A stretch of DNA of 64,000 nt from Cryptosporangium arvum DSM 44712 (GTDB taxonomy: Bacteria > Actinomycetota > Actinomycetes > Mycobacteriales > Cryptosporangiaceae), in the NCBI RefSeq assembly GCF_000585375.1, contig NZ_KK073874.1, positions 4,464,001-4,528,000 of the forward strand, given 5' to 3'. A program made the translations under genes and the position numbers. The notes below the pieces were generated by a model. It was given only the letters and a program-made list of their open reading frames with translations. It ran no database searches and was not told where the DNA came from. Of this stretch, positions 1 through 8,660 are shown in pieces. Numbering within the stretch: position 1 is the first letter of the stretch; each line of letters begins with the position of its first letter.

Positions 1-1
1 C

Positions 2-1627
2 GGCGACTTCCTGTACAGCGTCCGCGACGGCAACCTGGCCGACCTGCCCGCCCACTACGTCGACGCCCTCTACACGGCCGCGTTCCTGCTCTTCGGCGCC
101 GCGACCCTGCACCCGTCGATGCGCACGCTCACCGAGCCGCAGCAGATCGTCGTGCGTGACCTGTCCCGGGCCCGGACCGTGGTGATCGCGGTGGTGCTGC
201 TGATCCCGATCGGGGTCATGACCGCCGAGCCGGTCGGCGGGGCGCTCGACCGGTGGGTGCGCGCGGTGCTCTGCAGCCTGATCGTCCTCGCGCTGCTGTT
301 CCGGGTGGTCCGGTCGAACAACTCCCGGGCCCGGGCCGAGGACGCGATCCGCCGCCGCGCCACGCACGACGCGCTCACCGATCTCCCCAACCGGGAACTG
401 CTCAGCGAGACGATCGCGACCTGGGGCGACCGGGCCGTGGCCGACGGCCAGGAGATCAGCCTCCTGTTCATCGACCTCGACCGCTTCAAGATGATCAACG
501 ACCACTGGGGCCACCGGGTCGGCGACGAGCTGCTCTGCGCGGTCGCCGGCCGGCTCTCGGCCAACCTCCGCGGCACCGACCTGGTCTGCCGGACCGGCGG
601 CGACGAGTTCGTCGTCGTCCTGGCCGGCCCGTCCGCCCGCACGCTCGCCGAGGCGACCGCGGGACGGGTGCTCGACCTGTTCTCCCGTCCGTTCCTGCTC
701 TCGGTCGGCGAGGTCGTGACCTCCGCGTCGATCGGGGTGGCCAGCGCCGTGAGCGGAGCCGAGGCCCTCGAGCTCATCCGCGACGCCGACACCGCGATGT
801 ACGAGGCGAAGGCGACCGGCCGCAACACCTACGCCCGGTTCGACACCCGGATGCGCGACGACGTGCGCGACCGGATGACGCTCGAGCAGGAGCTGCGCGG
901 CGCCCTCGAACGCGGCGAGCTCTACCCGACCTATCAGCCGATCGTCGACCTGTCGACCGGCGAGCTGGACGGCTACGAGACGCTGATGCGCTGGCGGCAC
1001 CCGACGCTGGGCCTGATCTCGCCGTTGCGGTTCGTCCCGATCGCCGAGGAGACCGGCCTGATCGTCGACGCCGGCGCCTGGCTGCTGCGTGAGGCGGCCA
1101 CCCAGCTCGCGACCTGGCGGGCCGAGCGCGGCCCCGGCGACCGGCCGCTGCACATCTCGGTGAACATCTCGGTGCGCCAGCTGCGTGACCGGGAACTGGT
1201 CGCGATCGTGCGCGACGTGCTCGACGAGACCGGCCTCCCGCCCGACGCGCTCTGGCTGGAGATCACCGAGTCCGGCGTCATGGAGGACCTGGAGACCGCG
1301 CTCGCCACGCTCGACGAGCTGCGCGGGCTGGGCGTCACGCTCGCGGTCGACGACTTCGGCACCGGCTACTCGTCGCTCAGCTACCTCAACCGGCTGCCGG
1401 TCGGCATCGTGAAGCTGGACCGGTCGTTCGTCTCCGAGGTGGGCGAGCAGGGCGCGAACGAGTCGATCGTGCGTGCGGTGCTGGCGATGGCCGGTGCCCT
1501 CGACCTGAAGGTCGTGGCCGAGGGCGTCGAGACCGACGTGCAGCGCGACTGGCTGCGTGACCAGGGCTGCGACCTGGGGCAGGGCTGGCTCTACGGCAAA
1601 CCGGTCCCGGCGTCAGAGATCGGGTAG
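2..1627 (+). CDS. GGDEF-EAL cyclic-di-GMP signalling protein (5' end outside window)
   Basis: The reading frame is open from base 2, so the true start lies upstream and the sensor or membrane part is only partly visible. Two hydrophobic segments (about 175-230 and 265-310 bp) precede a GGDEF domain (about 340-830 bp) with an intact GGDEF signature (RTGGDEFVVVL), then an EAL domain (about 880-1610 bp). The canonical EAL triplet reads ETL (YETLMRW). The other phosphodiesterase landmarks are present: NISVRQL, LEITESGVM, DDFGTGYSSLSYL and VVAEGVET. It is a membrane-anchored bifunctional diguanylate cyclase/phosphodiesterase candidate. Both active sites look usable, but which activity dominates cannot be told. 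It converges on the next gene with a 15-base overlap. Confidence 0.93.
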   Translation, partial: GDFLYSVRDGNLADLPAHYVDALYTAAFLLFGAATLHPSMRTLTEPQQIVVRDLSRARTVVIAVVLLIPIGVMTAEPVGGALDRWVRAVLCSLIVLALLFRVVRSNNSRARAEDAIRRRATHDALTDLPNRELLSETIATWGDRAVADGQEISLLFIDLDRFKMINDHWGHRVGDELLCAVAGRLSANLRGTDLVCRTGGDEFVVVLAGPSARTLAEATAGRVLDLFSRPFLLSVGEVVTSASIGVASAVSGAEALELIRDADTAMYEAKATGRNTYARFDTRMRDDVRDRMTLEQELRGALERGELYPTYQPIVDLSTGELDGYETLMRWRHPTLGLISPLRFVPIAEETGLIVDAGAWLLREAATQLATWRAERGPGDRPLHISVNISVRQLRDRELVAIVRDVLDETGLPPDALWLEITESGVMEDLETALATLDELRGLGVTLAVDDFGTGYSSLSYLNRLPVGIVKLDRSFVSEVGEQGANESIVRAVLAMAGALDLKVVAEGVETDVQRDWLRDQGCDLGQGWLYGKPVPASEIG

Positions 1628-2947
1628 CCAGTTCCCGTGGAACCCGGTCGGTATCCGTACCGGCAGGTGGACGGCCGCGACCGGATCCAGGGTCTCGGCG
1701 TCGAGGACCGCCAGCTCGGTCGTGTCGTCGGCCAGCCGGGAGACGAAACCCAGCAGGTAGCCGTGGCCCTCCGGGGCGTCGGGTGACGCGGGCTCGAACA
1801 CGAACTCGCCGATCGCGGTGCCGGGGCCGAAATCGCGGCTCCGGGTGGCTCCGCTGACCAGGTCCTGCCGGAGCAGCGTGGTGTTGAGCGTGGACGCGCC
1901 CGGTGTCAGCGCCATCGTGTAGCCGTAGCGGTGCCTGCGCCCGGCGAACCGCTCGTCGATGCGGGGGAACTCCTGGTGACGGTCGTCGAGTGCGGTGCAC
2001 GTGACGGTGCCGGCGCGCAGGTCGACGGTCCAGCGCTCGAGGGTGCTGATCGTGCCGTCGACCTCGTCGTCGGCGTCGAACTGCTTGGGGTGGCGGGCGA
2101 GGTCGATCACCAGCCGGTCGCCGGACTCGTAGGCGTTGAGCGTGTGGAAGACGAAGCACGCCTCGATGTCGAACCAGCGCACGTCGGCGTCGCCGCCCTC
2201 GCGGGGGAGCACGCCGATCCGCGTCCGGTAGCCGGGTTTCCAGCTGTAGGGGATGCCGGGCTCCCCGGACATCGCCCGGTCCAGGTCGAACGTGACCGGC
2301 AGGTCGTAGAGCACGACGTAGTTCTCGGTCAGGGAGAAGTCGTGCATCATCACCGGGCCGCCGACCGTGACGTCGACCGTGCGGCGGGCCCGGCCGTCGA
2401 CGCCGATCACCGAGTACTGCACCTGGTCGCCGCGGGCGAACGAGTACGACACCGCATGCAGCTCACCGGTGGCGGGATCGCGTTTGGGGTGGGCGGTGTA
2501 GCCCCCGGTCAGCGTCCCGTCGAAGTCGCACGGCCCGACGGTGTCGAGGTCGTAGTCGAGCTCGAGGTTGGTGATGCCGCCCTCGGTGAGCGCGAGCGTG
2601 CGCCCGGCGTAGGCCAGCACGTTCGTGTTGGCCCCGGCGAGGTCCATCCCCGCCTCGCCGGAACCCGGCCGCTCCGCCTCCCCGAGTTTCGACGCGGCGA
2701 GCGGGCCGCGCACCCAGCGGTTGCGGTACCACTCGGCGCGTCCCGCACGCAGCCGCACGCCGTGGACCATGCCGTCGCCGGTGAACCAGGAGTAGGTCTC
2801 CGGGTCGATCTCGCCGATCGGGTTGGGCCCGTTGCGGAGGTACCGCCCGGTGAGGCTCTCCGGTAGCGCGCCGGTGATCGTCAGGTCGGTGAGCGTGATC
2901 TCGCGGGAGACCGGGGCGTGCGCGCCGGCCAGATACGGATTTGGCAT
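1613..2947 (-). CDS. Carotenoid oxygenase (RPE65/CCO family)
   Basis: A 444-residue non-heme iron dioxygenase of the carotenoid cleavage/stilbene oxygenase family. All four iron-binding histidine contexts are visible: TAHPKRDPATGE, MMHDFSLTENY, FVFHTLNAYE and the C-terminal GFHGNW. The start MPNPYLAG is preceded by GGTGGAG five bases upstream; an ATG ten codons earlier has no such site. The family cleaves C=C bonds in carotenoids, apocarotenoids or lignin-like stilbenes. Specificity cannot be read here, and no carotenoid genes are adjacent. The divergent neighbour is an acyl-CoA synthetase, and the 81-base gap holds a weak inverted repeat (GAAC-N4-GTTC, 2964-2975). Confidence 0.93.
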   Translation of the reverse strand: MPNPYLAGAHAPVSREITLTDLTITGALPESLTGRYLRNGPNPIGEIDPETYSWFTGDGMVHGVRLRAGRAEWYRNRWVRGPLAASKLGEAERPGSGEAGMDLAGANTNVLAYAGRTLALTEGGITNLELDYDLDTVGPCDFDGTLTGGYTAHPKRDPATGELHAVSYSFARGDQVQYSVIGVDGRARRTVDVTVGGPVMMHDFSLTENYVVLYDLPVTFDLDRAMSGEPGIPYSWKPGYRTRIGVLPREGGDADVRWFDIEACFVFHTLNAYESGDRLVIDLARHPKQFDADDEVDGTISTLERWTVDLRAGTVTCTALDDRHQEFPRIDERFAGRRHRYGYTMALTPGASTLNTTLLRQDLVSGATRSRDFGPGTAIGEFVFEPASPDAPEGHGYLLGFVSRLADDTTELAVLDAETLDPVAAVHLPVRIPTGFHGNWLPDL

Positions 2948-3028
2948 CGGTTCTCCACCGTGCGAACGACAGTTCACTTACGATCACAGAATTGCGCCGA
3001 GGTTTCCCCACTATTTCGGGAGACGCCC

Positions 3029-4675
3029 GTGGTCGATTTCAACCTGGCTCAGGTCTTCCAGACGGTCGCCGACTCCATTCCCGACACCGAGGCCGTGGTG
3101 TGGCGAAACCGCCGCCTCACCTACCGCGAGCTGAACGAGCGCGCCGACGGCCTCGCGCGCTACCTGGCCGGGCGCGGGCTCGGCGCCCGGCGGGAGCGTG
3201 CCGGGCTGCGCGGGCACGAATCGGGGCAGGACCACGTCGGTCTGTACCTGCGTAACGGCCCCGAGTACGTGGAGGCGATGGTCGCCGGGCACCGCGCGCG
3301 GCTCGCGCCGTTCAACGTCAACTACCGGTACGTGGCCGAGGAACTGCTCTACCTGCTCACCGACGCGGCCGCCCGGGCGCTGGTCTACCACGCCCAGTTC
3401 GCGCCCCAGGTCCGCGAGATCCGCGACCGGCTGCCTGCCCTGGACGTCCTGATCCAGGTCGACGACGACAGCGGCAACGCGCTGCTGGACGGGGCGGTGG
3501 CCTACGATTCGGTCGTCGGCACGCCCGGCGACCTGCCCGCGACCAGCGGCGACGACCTGCTCATCCTCTACACCGGCGGCACCACCGGGATGCCGAAGGG
3601 TGTCATGTGGAGGCAGGACGACATCTACGTCGCCGCGATGGGCGGCACGCCGTTCGGCTCGCCGGACCCGTACCCCTCCTACGAGGCGATCGCGGCCGCG
3701 GCGACGGCGAACCCGGGCGGCCAGCGGGTGCTGATGATCCCGCCGTTCATCCACGGCGCCGCGCAGTGGAGCGCGTTCTACACGTTCACCAACGGCGGGA
3801 CGGTGATCCTGCTCGACGACACCCGGCACCTGTCCGGGGCCGAGGCGCTGCGGCTGATCGTCACCGAGGGCGTCGTCTCGGTGCCGGTGCTCGGCGACGC
3901 CGTCGTGCTGCCGGTCGTCGAGGAGATCGAGCGCGCGATCGCCGCCGGGCAGCCGTACGACCTGTCGGGCCTCGCGGTGATCTCCAACGGCGGCGCGCCG
4001 CTCTCGCCCGGCATGCGCGAGCGCCTGATGCGCGCGCTCCCGCACCTCATGCTGCTCGACGCGGGCGGGGCGTCGGAGACCGGGATCCAGATGAGCGCGC
4101 TCTCGGCGTCCGGGGCGATGACCGAGGCCGGGGTGTTCGACGCGCACGAACAGACCGCGGTCATCGACGACACGCTCACCCGGACGCTGAAGCCGGGCGA
4201 GGGCGAGGGGTGGCTGGCCCGCCGGGGCCGGATCCCGCTCGGCTACCACGGGGACGCGGAGAAGACCGCGCGCACGTTCCCGGTCGTGGACGGGGTGCGC
4301 TGGTCACTGCCGGGCGACCGGGCCGAGCTCCGGCCCGACGGGCGGGTGCGGCTGCTCGGGCGCGACAGCGCGACGATCAACACCGGCGGGGAGAAGGTGT
4401 TCGCCGAGGAGGTCGAGCGGGCGCTGCTGGCCCACGAGGCGGTGCGCGACGTGATCGTCGCCGGGCGGCCCTCCGCGCGGTGGGGGAGCGAGGTGGTGGC
4501 GATCGTCGAGCTGAACGAGCCGGTCAGCGACGAGGAGCTGATCGCCGAGAGCGCCCGGCACATCGCCCGCTACAAGCTCCCGAAGGCCGTGATCCGGGTG
4601 CCGGAGATCGTCCGGTCGCCGTCCGGGAAAGCCGACTACCGCTGGGCGAAGGAGCAGGTCACGCTGCGATCGTGA
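3029..4675 (+). CDS. Acyl-CoA synthetase (AMP-forming, FadD-like)
   Basis: A 548-residue ANL-superfamily enzyme that activates a carboxylic acid to its CoA thioester through an acyl-AMP. The AMP-binding P-loop (YTGGTTGMPKG), the GDRAELRPDGRVRLLGR hinge region, the INTGGEKV motif and the late catalytic Lys context (SGKADYRWAK) are all present. GTG 3029 is chosen because GGGAG lies six bases upstream and the fold begins at VDFNLAQVFQ; longer starts run into the divergent oxygenase. The overall look is close to the actinobacterial FadD19/FadD17 group acting on steroid side chains and fatty acids, but the substrate is not determined. The 3' end overlaps the convergent flavin monooxygenase by 17 bases. 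Confidence 0.93.
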   Translation: MVDFNLAQVFQTVADSIPDTEAVVWRNRRLTYRELNERADGLARYLAGRGLGARRERAGLRGHESGQDHVGLYLRNGPEYVEAMVAGHRARLAPFNVNYRYVAEELLYLLTDAAARALVYHAQFAPQVREIRDRLPALDVLIQVDDDSGNALLDGAVAYDSVVGTPGDLPATSGDDLLILYTGGTTGMPKGVMWRQDDIYVAAMGGTPFGSPDPYPSYEAIAAAATANPGGQRVLMIPPFIHGAAQWSAFYTFTNGGTVILLDDTRHLSGAEALRLIVTEGVVSVPVLGDAVVLPVVEEIERAIAAGQPYDLSGLAVISNGGAPLSPGMRERLMRALPHLMLLDAGGASETGIQMSALSASGAMTEAGVFDAHEQTAVIDDTLTRTLKPGEGEGWLARRGRIPLGYHGDAEKTARTFPVVDGVRWSLPGDRAELRPDGRVRLLGRDSATINTGGEKVFAEEVERALLAHEAVRDVIVAGRPSARWGSEVVAIVELNEPVSDEELIAESARHIARYKLPKAVIRVPEIVRSPSGKADYRWAKEQVTLRS

Positions 4676-5693
4676 GGTACTGCGCGAGGGCGCGGGCGGC
4701 GTCGCGGCCGGCCCGGTTCGCCCCGACGGTGGACTGCGAGGGGCCGAAGCCGATCAGGTGGACGCGGGGCTCGCCGGCGACCTGGGTGCCGGTCATCGTG
4801 ATGCCGCCGCGCTCGTTGCGCAGGTGCAGCGGGTCGAGGTGGGCGAGCGCGGCCCGGAAGCCGGTGGCCCAGAGGATCGCGTCCACCGGGGTGAACCCGC
4901 CGTCGGCCTCCCGGACGCCGCCCGGCTCGAGCGCGGTGAACATCGGCCTGCGCTCCAGCACGCCCCGCTCCTCGGCGGCCCGTGCGTACGACGTCCAGGT
5001 CAGCCCGGTGTAGGAGACGACGCTGCCGCTGGGCTCACCGGCCTCGACGTCGGCCGTGACCGCCGCGATCGTCCGGCGCCCGGCCTCGGGGTCGAACTCG
5101 CCCGAGCGGAAGACCGGCTCCCGGCGCGTGTACCAGAACGTCGTCGCGAACCGGCTGATCTCCTCGAGCTGCTGGAGCGCGGAGATCCCGCCGCCGACCA
5201 CCGCGACGCGCAGGCCGGCGAAGTCCTCGGCGCGGACGTAGCCGGAGGTGTGCCGCTGGATGCCGTCGAAGTGCCCGGGGTAGCGCGGGAGCACCGGGTT
5301 GGTCCAGGTGCCGGTGGCGTTGATCAGCGCGTCGGCCTCCCAGGCGCCGTGGTCGGTCTCGACCAGGAGCGTCGCGCCGGAGTCGCGGACGGCGGTCACC
5401 GTCACCGGCCGCCGGATCGGCAGCGCGAACTCCCGCTCGAACGCGGCGAAGTACCGCGGCACCGCGGTGCGGCTCGGCTCGTCCGGCTCGATCGGCGACT
5501 TCGGGAAGCCGGGCAGGTCGAAGATGCCGTTCACCGTCGCCATCCGCAGCGACTCCCACCGGTGCTGCCACGCCCCGCCCGGCGCGGCCTCCGCGTCGAG
5601 CACGACGAAGTCGATCCCCCTGCGCCGGAGGTGGTAGGCCGCCGACAACCCGGCCTGCCCCCCGCCGACGACCACCACGCTCACTCGCTGCAC
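4659..5693 (-). CDS. FAD-dependent monooxygenase/oxidoreductase (CzcO-like)
   Basis: A 344-residue flavoprotein with an N-terminal FAD Rossmann motif (VVVGGGQAGLSAAYHL) and a second dinucleotide motif near the middle (VAVVGGGISALQQL), the layout of flavin-containing and Baeyer-Villiger-like monooxygenases annotated as CzcO/TrkA-like. WESLRMATVNG and FPKSP are typical of this group. It probably uses NADPH to make a flavin hydroperoxide for oxygenation of a small substrate, which is unknown. The start is GTG 5693; no clear ribosome binding site was seen. It is convergent with the acyl-CoA synthetase. Confidence 0.9.
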   Translation of the reverse strand: MQRVSVVVVGGGQAGLSAAYHLRRRGIDFVVLDAEAAPGGAWQHRWESLRMATVNGIFDLPGFPKSPIEPDEPSRTAVPRYFAAFEREFALPIRRPVTVTAVRDSGATLLVETDHGAWEADALINATGTWTNPVLPRYPGHFDGIQRHTSGYVRAEDFAGLRVAVVGGGISALQQLEEISRFATTFWYTRREPVFRSGEFDPEAGRRTIAAVTADVEAGEPSGSVVSYTGLTWTSYARAAEERGVLERRPMFTALEPGGVREADGGFTPVDAILWATGFRAALAHLDPLHLRNERGGITMTGTQVAGEPRVHLIGFGPSQSTVGANRAGRDAARALAQYLTIAA

Positions 5694-5712
5694 GTGGGGG
5701 CAACGCCGCCGG

Positions 5713-7611
5713 TCAGGTGCGTATGCCCCAGCCGTAGGGGAAGAGCGGGTGGTAGCTCCGGTCGCCGACGTTGATCGGCACCTGGGCCGTGGTGCGGGGC
5801 CAGGTCACCGGGAGCCGGCCGGTGAACGGGCGCTTCCCGAAGAGCACGTCGGCGACCCCGGCTCCCTCGCTACCGGGCAGCCACGACGCCACCAGGGCGT
5901 CCATCACCGGCAGTTGATCGGTGACGACCTGCGGACGCCCGGAGACGAGCAGCACCACGCAGGTGCCGGTGGCCGCGCAGACCTTGTCGACGACCTTCTT
6001 GTCGCCGGGCTGCAGCGTGAGGAGCTTCTTCTCCTTCTGCGCCGCCGTGCCGGTCGGCCAGGGCGGTGCGCCCACGTCGCCGAAGCCCTCGGCGTACGGG
6101 GTCTCCCCGACGACGACCACGCCGACGTCGTCCTTCCCGATCGGGGCCGATGCGTCGGCGCTGTAGGTCACATCCGGCGCCACCGCGCGGATGCCCTCGA
6201 GGATCGTGGTGCCGGGGATCGTGTCCCGCCCGGAACGGCCCTGCCAGTCGAGGGTCCAGCCGCCGGCCTGGTTGCCGATGTCGTCGGCGTTGCGCCCGGC
6301 CACGTAGAGACGCGAGTCGGTGCGCAGCGGCAGCGCGTGGCCGGTGTTCTTCAGCAGCACCTGCGACTTCGCCACCGCCTCCCGGGCCAGCGCCCGGTGC
6401 TCCGCGGTGCCGACCTCGCCGGCTTCGGCGTACGGGTGCTCGAACAGGCCGAGCCGGAACTTCGTGCGCAGGACGCGCCGGACCGCGTCGTCGATCCGGG
6501 CCATCGGCACCCGCCCGGCGGTGACCTCGGCCTTGAGCAGCGTGACGAACCGCGGCGCGCTGGTGGGCTCCATGAACAGGTCGATGCCGGCGTTGACCCC
6601 GGTGCGGACCTGCAGCGGGGTGGGGCGCGGCGCGGTGGCCGGCACCGAAGGGTCGGGGAGCTGGTGGATGCCTTCCCAGTCGGTGACGACGAGCCCGTCG
6701 AAGCCGAGCCGGTGTTTGAGGTAGCCGGTGATCAGTTCCTTGCTCGCGTGCATCTTCACCGGGTTGCCGACGCCGTCCTCGGTCCAGTCGACGCTGGAGA
6801 ACGAGGGCATGACCGCCCCGACGCGGTGCTCGCGGACCGCGGAGACGAACGGCGCCAGGTCGACGCGGGCGAAGTCCTTCCGGCTGGTGACCGTCACGCC
6901 CTGGTCGATCGTGAAGTCGCCGTTGCCGGTGCCGAACTCGGTGTCGCCGTCACCCGCGAAGTGCTTCGCGGTGGCGAGCACGCCGTTCTCCTGCAGCGCG
7001 TCGATCGCGCCCTCCATCTCGATGACCAGCGACGGGTCCTCGCCGAAGCTCTCGTAGGTGCGCCCCCAGCGCTCGTCGCGGGTGACGCAGACGCAGGGCG
7101 AGAAGTTCCACGGCACGCCGCTGGCCGCGGTCTCCTCGGCGGTCGCCGCGTAGACGTCGCGCACCAGGCCGCGGTCGCGGGTGGCGCCGAGCCCGAGGTT
7201 GTGCGGGAACACGGTCGCCCCGAGCAGGTGGCCGTGACCGTGCACGGCGTCGACGCCGTAGAGCAGCGGGATCTTCAGCGGCGTGGCCAGCGCGGCCTTC
7301 TGCAGCGTGTTGACCGTCTCCACCCAGGCCGCCGGCGTGTTCGGGGTGGGCGCGGAGCCTCCGCCGGACAGCACCGAACCGAGGCGCAGCTTCGTGACCA
7401 TCGACGGGTCGGCGCTGGCCGGTGCCCGCTCGGCCTGCGTCATCTGGCCGATCTTGTCGTCGAGCGTCATGCGCTTCAGGAGGTCGGCGACCCGCTGCTC
7501 GACCGGCGCCCCGGCGTCGAGGTACCGCGGTGGCGCCGCCGACGCCGGGCCGGCGACCGGGGCCGCCGTCAGCGCCGCCGCGAGCAGAACGATGACCACG
7601 GGTAACCGCAT
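5713..7611 (-). CDS. Secreted glycoside hydrolase family 3 beta-glucosidase
   Basis: A 632-residue precursor with a signal peptide (MRLPVVIVLLAAALTAAP, cleavage probably after ASA near residue 26). The GH3 N-terminal barrel has the KHFAGDG substrate-binding motif and the nucleophile Asp in VVTDWEG; the C-terminal alpha/beta domain has VVVVGETPYAEG. Length and motifs fit exo-acting 1,4-beta-glucan glucohydrolases/beta-glucosidases that trim cello-oligosaccharides outside the cell. ATG 7611 is chosen because GAGGAGGT lies four bases upstream; a start 23 codons earlier lacks a site. A CebR-like palindrome lies about 45 bases upstream, suggesting cellobiose-type induction. Confidence 0.95.
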   Translation of the reverse strand: MRLPVVIVLLAAALTAAPVAGPASAAPPRYLDAGAPVEQRVADLLKRMTLDDKIGQMTQAERAPASADPSMVTKLRLGSVLSGGGSAPTPNTPAAWVETVNTLQKAALATPLKIPLLYGVDAVHGHGHLLGATVFPHNLGLGATRDRGLVRDVYAATAEETAASGVPWNFSPCVCVTRDERWGRTYESFGEDPSLVIEMEGAIDALQENGVLATAKHFAGDGDTEFGTGNGDFTIDQGVTVTSRKDFARVDLAPFVSAVREHRVGAVMPSFSSVDWTEDGVGNPVKMHASKELITGYLKHRLGFDGLVVTDWEGIHQLPDPSVPATAPRPTPLQVRTGVNAGIDLFMEPTSAPRFVTLLKAEVTAGRVPMARIDDAVRRVLRTKFRLGLFEHPYAEAGEVGTAEHRALAREAVAKSQVLLKNTGHALPLRTDSRLYVAGRNADDIGNQAGGWTLDWQGRSGRDTIPGTTILEGIRAVAPDVTYSADASAPIGKDDVGVVVVGETPYAEGFGDVGAPPWPTGTAAQKEKKLLTLQPGDKKVVDKVCAATGTCVVLLVSGRPQVVTDQLPVMDALVASWLPGSEGAGVADVLFGKRPFTGRLPVTWPRTTAQVPINVGDRSYHPLFPYGWGIRT

Positions 7612-7655
7612 GGTGACCTCCTCGACGGTGAGGTGACGTCGATTGTGGTCCATTT

Positions 7656-7668
7656 CGGAGCGCTTCCG
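7656..7668. promoter_or_regulatory. Possible LacI/CebR-type operator
   Basis: CGGAGCGCTTCCG sits in the leader of the GH3 glucosidase. Its core, GGAGCGCTTCC, differs from the actinobacterial CebR box TGGGAGCGCTCCCA at only a few positions and keeps the AGCGCT centre. Position and target gene fit a cello-oligosaccharide-responsive repressor, but no LacI gene is present in the window and the palindrome is imperfect. Confidence 0.3.
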
Positions 7669-7736
7669 GGCGATATCCACAGATCGGCTTGTAGTGAACC
7701 GCCGTTCGCAGGGCGCGGAATCCCTACCGTGGCGGC

Positions 7737-8660
7737 ATGGGCTTCTCGAACCGCGTGACGCGGGCGCTGGGCGTCGACGTGCCGATCCTGTCGGCTCCGA
7801 TGGGCTGGGTAGCCCGGCCCGAGCTGGTCGCGGCGGTGTCGAACGCCGGCGGGATGGGGCTGGTGCCCGGCTCGCTGCCGCTCGAGGAGGTCCGCGGGGA
7901 CATCCGGCGCGTCCGCGACCTCACCGACAAGCCGTTCGGGATCAACGTCCCGATCCTGGTCGCCCGCGACCCCCGGGTCGTCGACATGATCGTCGAGGAG
8001 CGGGTCGGGTTCGTCACGACCTCGGCCGGCCCACCGGCCCGGTACACGCCGCTGCTCAAGGACGCCGGGCTCACCGTCTACCACGTGGTCCCCTCGTTGC
8101 GGGCCGCGCTCAAGGCGGTCGACGCCGGCGTCGACGGGCTGATCGTCGAGGGCAACGAGGGCGCCGGGTTCAAGAACCCCCGCGAGGTGTCCACGATGGT
8201 GCTGGTGCCGCTGGTGGCCCAGCGCTGCGGGCTGCCGGTGATCGCGGCCGGGGGAGTCGCCGACGGGCGCTCGCTGGCCGCGGCGTTCTGCCTGGGCGCG
8301 GAGGGCGCGCAGATGGGCACGCGGATGCTCGCCTCGGCGGAGTCGGCCGTCCACGACAACCTGAAACAGGCCGTGCTGGCCGCGACCGAGACCGACACCG
8401 TGCTGCTCGACGGCGCTCTCGGCCGCCCGATGCGGGTCCTGCGCACCGACCTGGTCGACTCGCTGCTCGACCTGCCGGACCCCGACGCGTTCGCCCGGCT
8501 GGCCCACGTCACGACGCTCTACCACGAGGGTGACCTGGCGGCGTCGCTGGCGCAGCTGGGCCAGGTCGCCGGGCGGGTGGACGAGATCCTGCCGGTCGCC
8601 GAGATCTTCCGCCGCACGCTGAAAGAGTTCGACGAGGTCGTAGGAGGGCTGCCCCGATGA
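7737..8660 (+). CDS. NAD(P)H-dependent flavin oxidoreductase / nitronate monooxygenase
   Basis: A 307-residue FMN TIM-barrel protein of the 2-nitropropane dioxygenase family. LSAPMGWVARPELVAAVSNAGG at the N-terminus and the FMN phosphate region (VIAAGGVADGRSLAAAF..GAEGAQMGTRMLAS) are characteristic. Members oxidise nitronates or act as NAD(P)H:flavin/enoyl reductases. In actinobacteria they often lie beside acyl-CoA and APH-like genes, as here, where the next gene starts inside this stop codon (ATGA overlap). The exact reaction is undetermined. Confidence 0.92.
   Translation: MGFSNRVTRALGVDVPILSAPMGWVARPELVAAVSNAGGMGLVPGSLPLEEVRGDIRRVRDLTDKPFGINVPILVARDPRVVDMIVEERVGFVTTSAGPPARYTPLLKDAGLTVYHVVPSLRAALKAVDAGVDGLIVEGNEGAGFKNPREVSTMVLVPLVAQRCGLPVIAAGGVADGRSLAAAFCLGAEGAQMGTRMLASAESAVHDNLKQAVLAATETDTVLLDGALGRPMRVLRTDLVDSLLDLPDPDAFARLAHVTTLYHEGDLAASLAQLGQVAGRVDEILPVAEIFRRTLKEFDEVVGGLPR

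Noticed and set aside
2964-2975. GAAC-N4-GTTC repeat as a third KstR-like box
   Set aside because: The spacer is four bases instead of two and the flanking bases do not fit the two boxes at 31989 and 33469.
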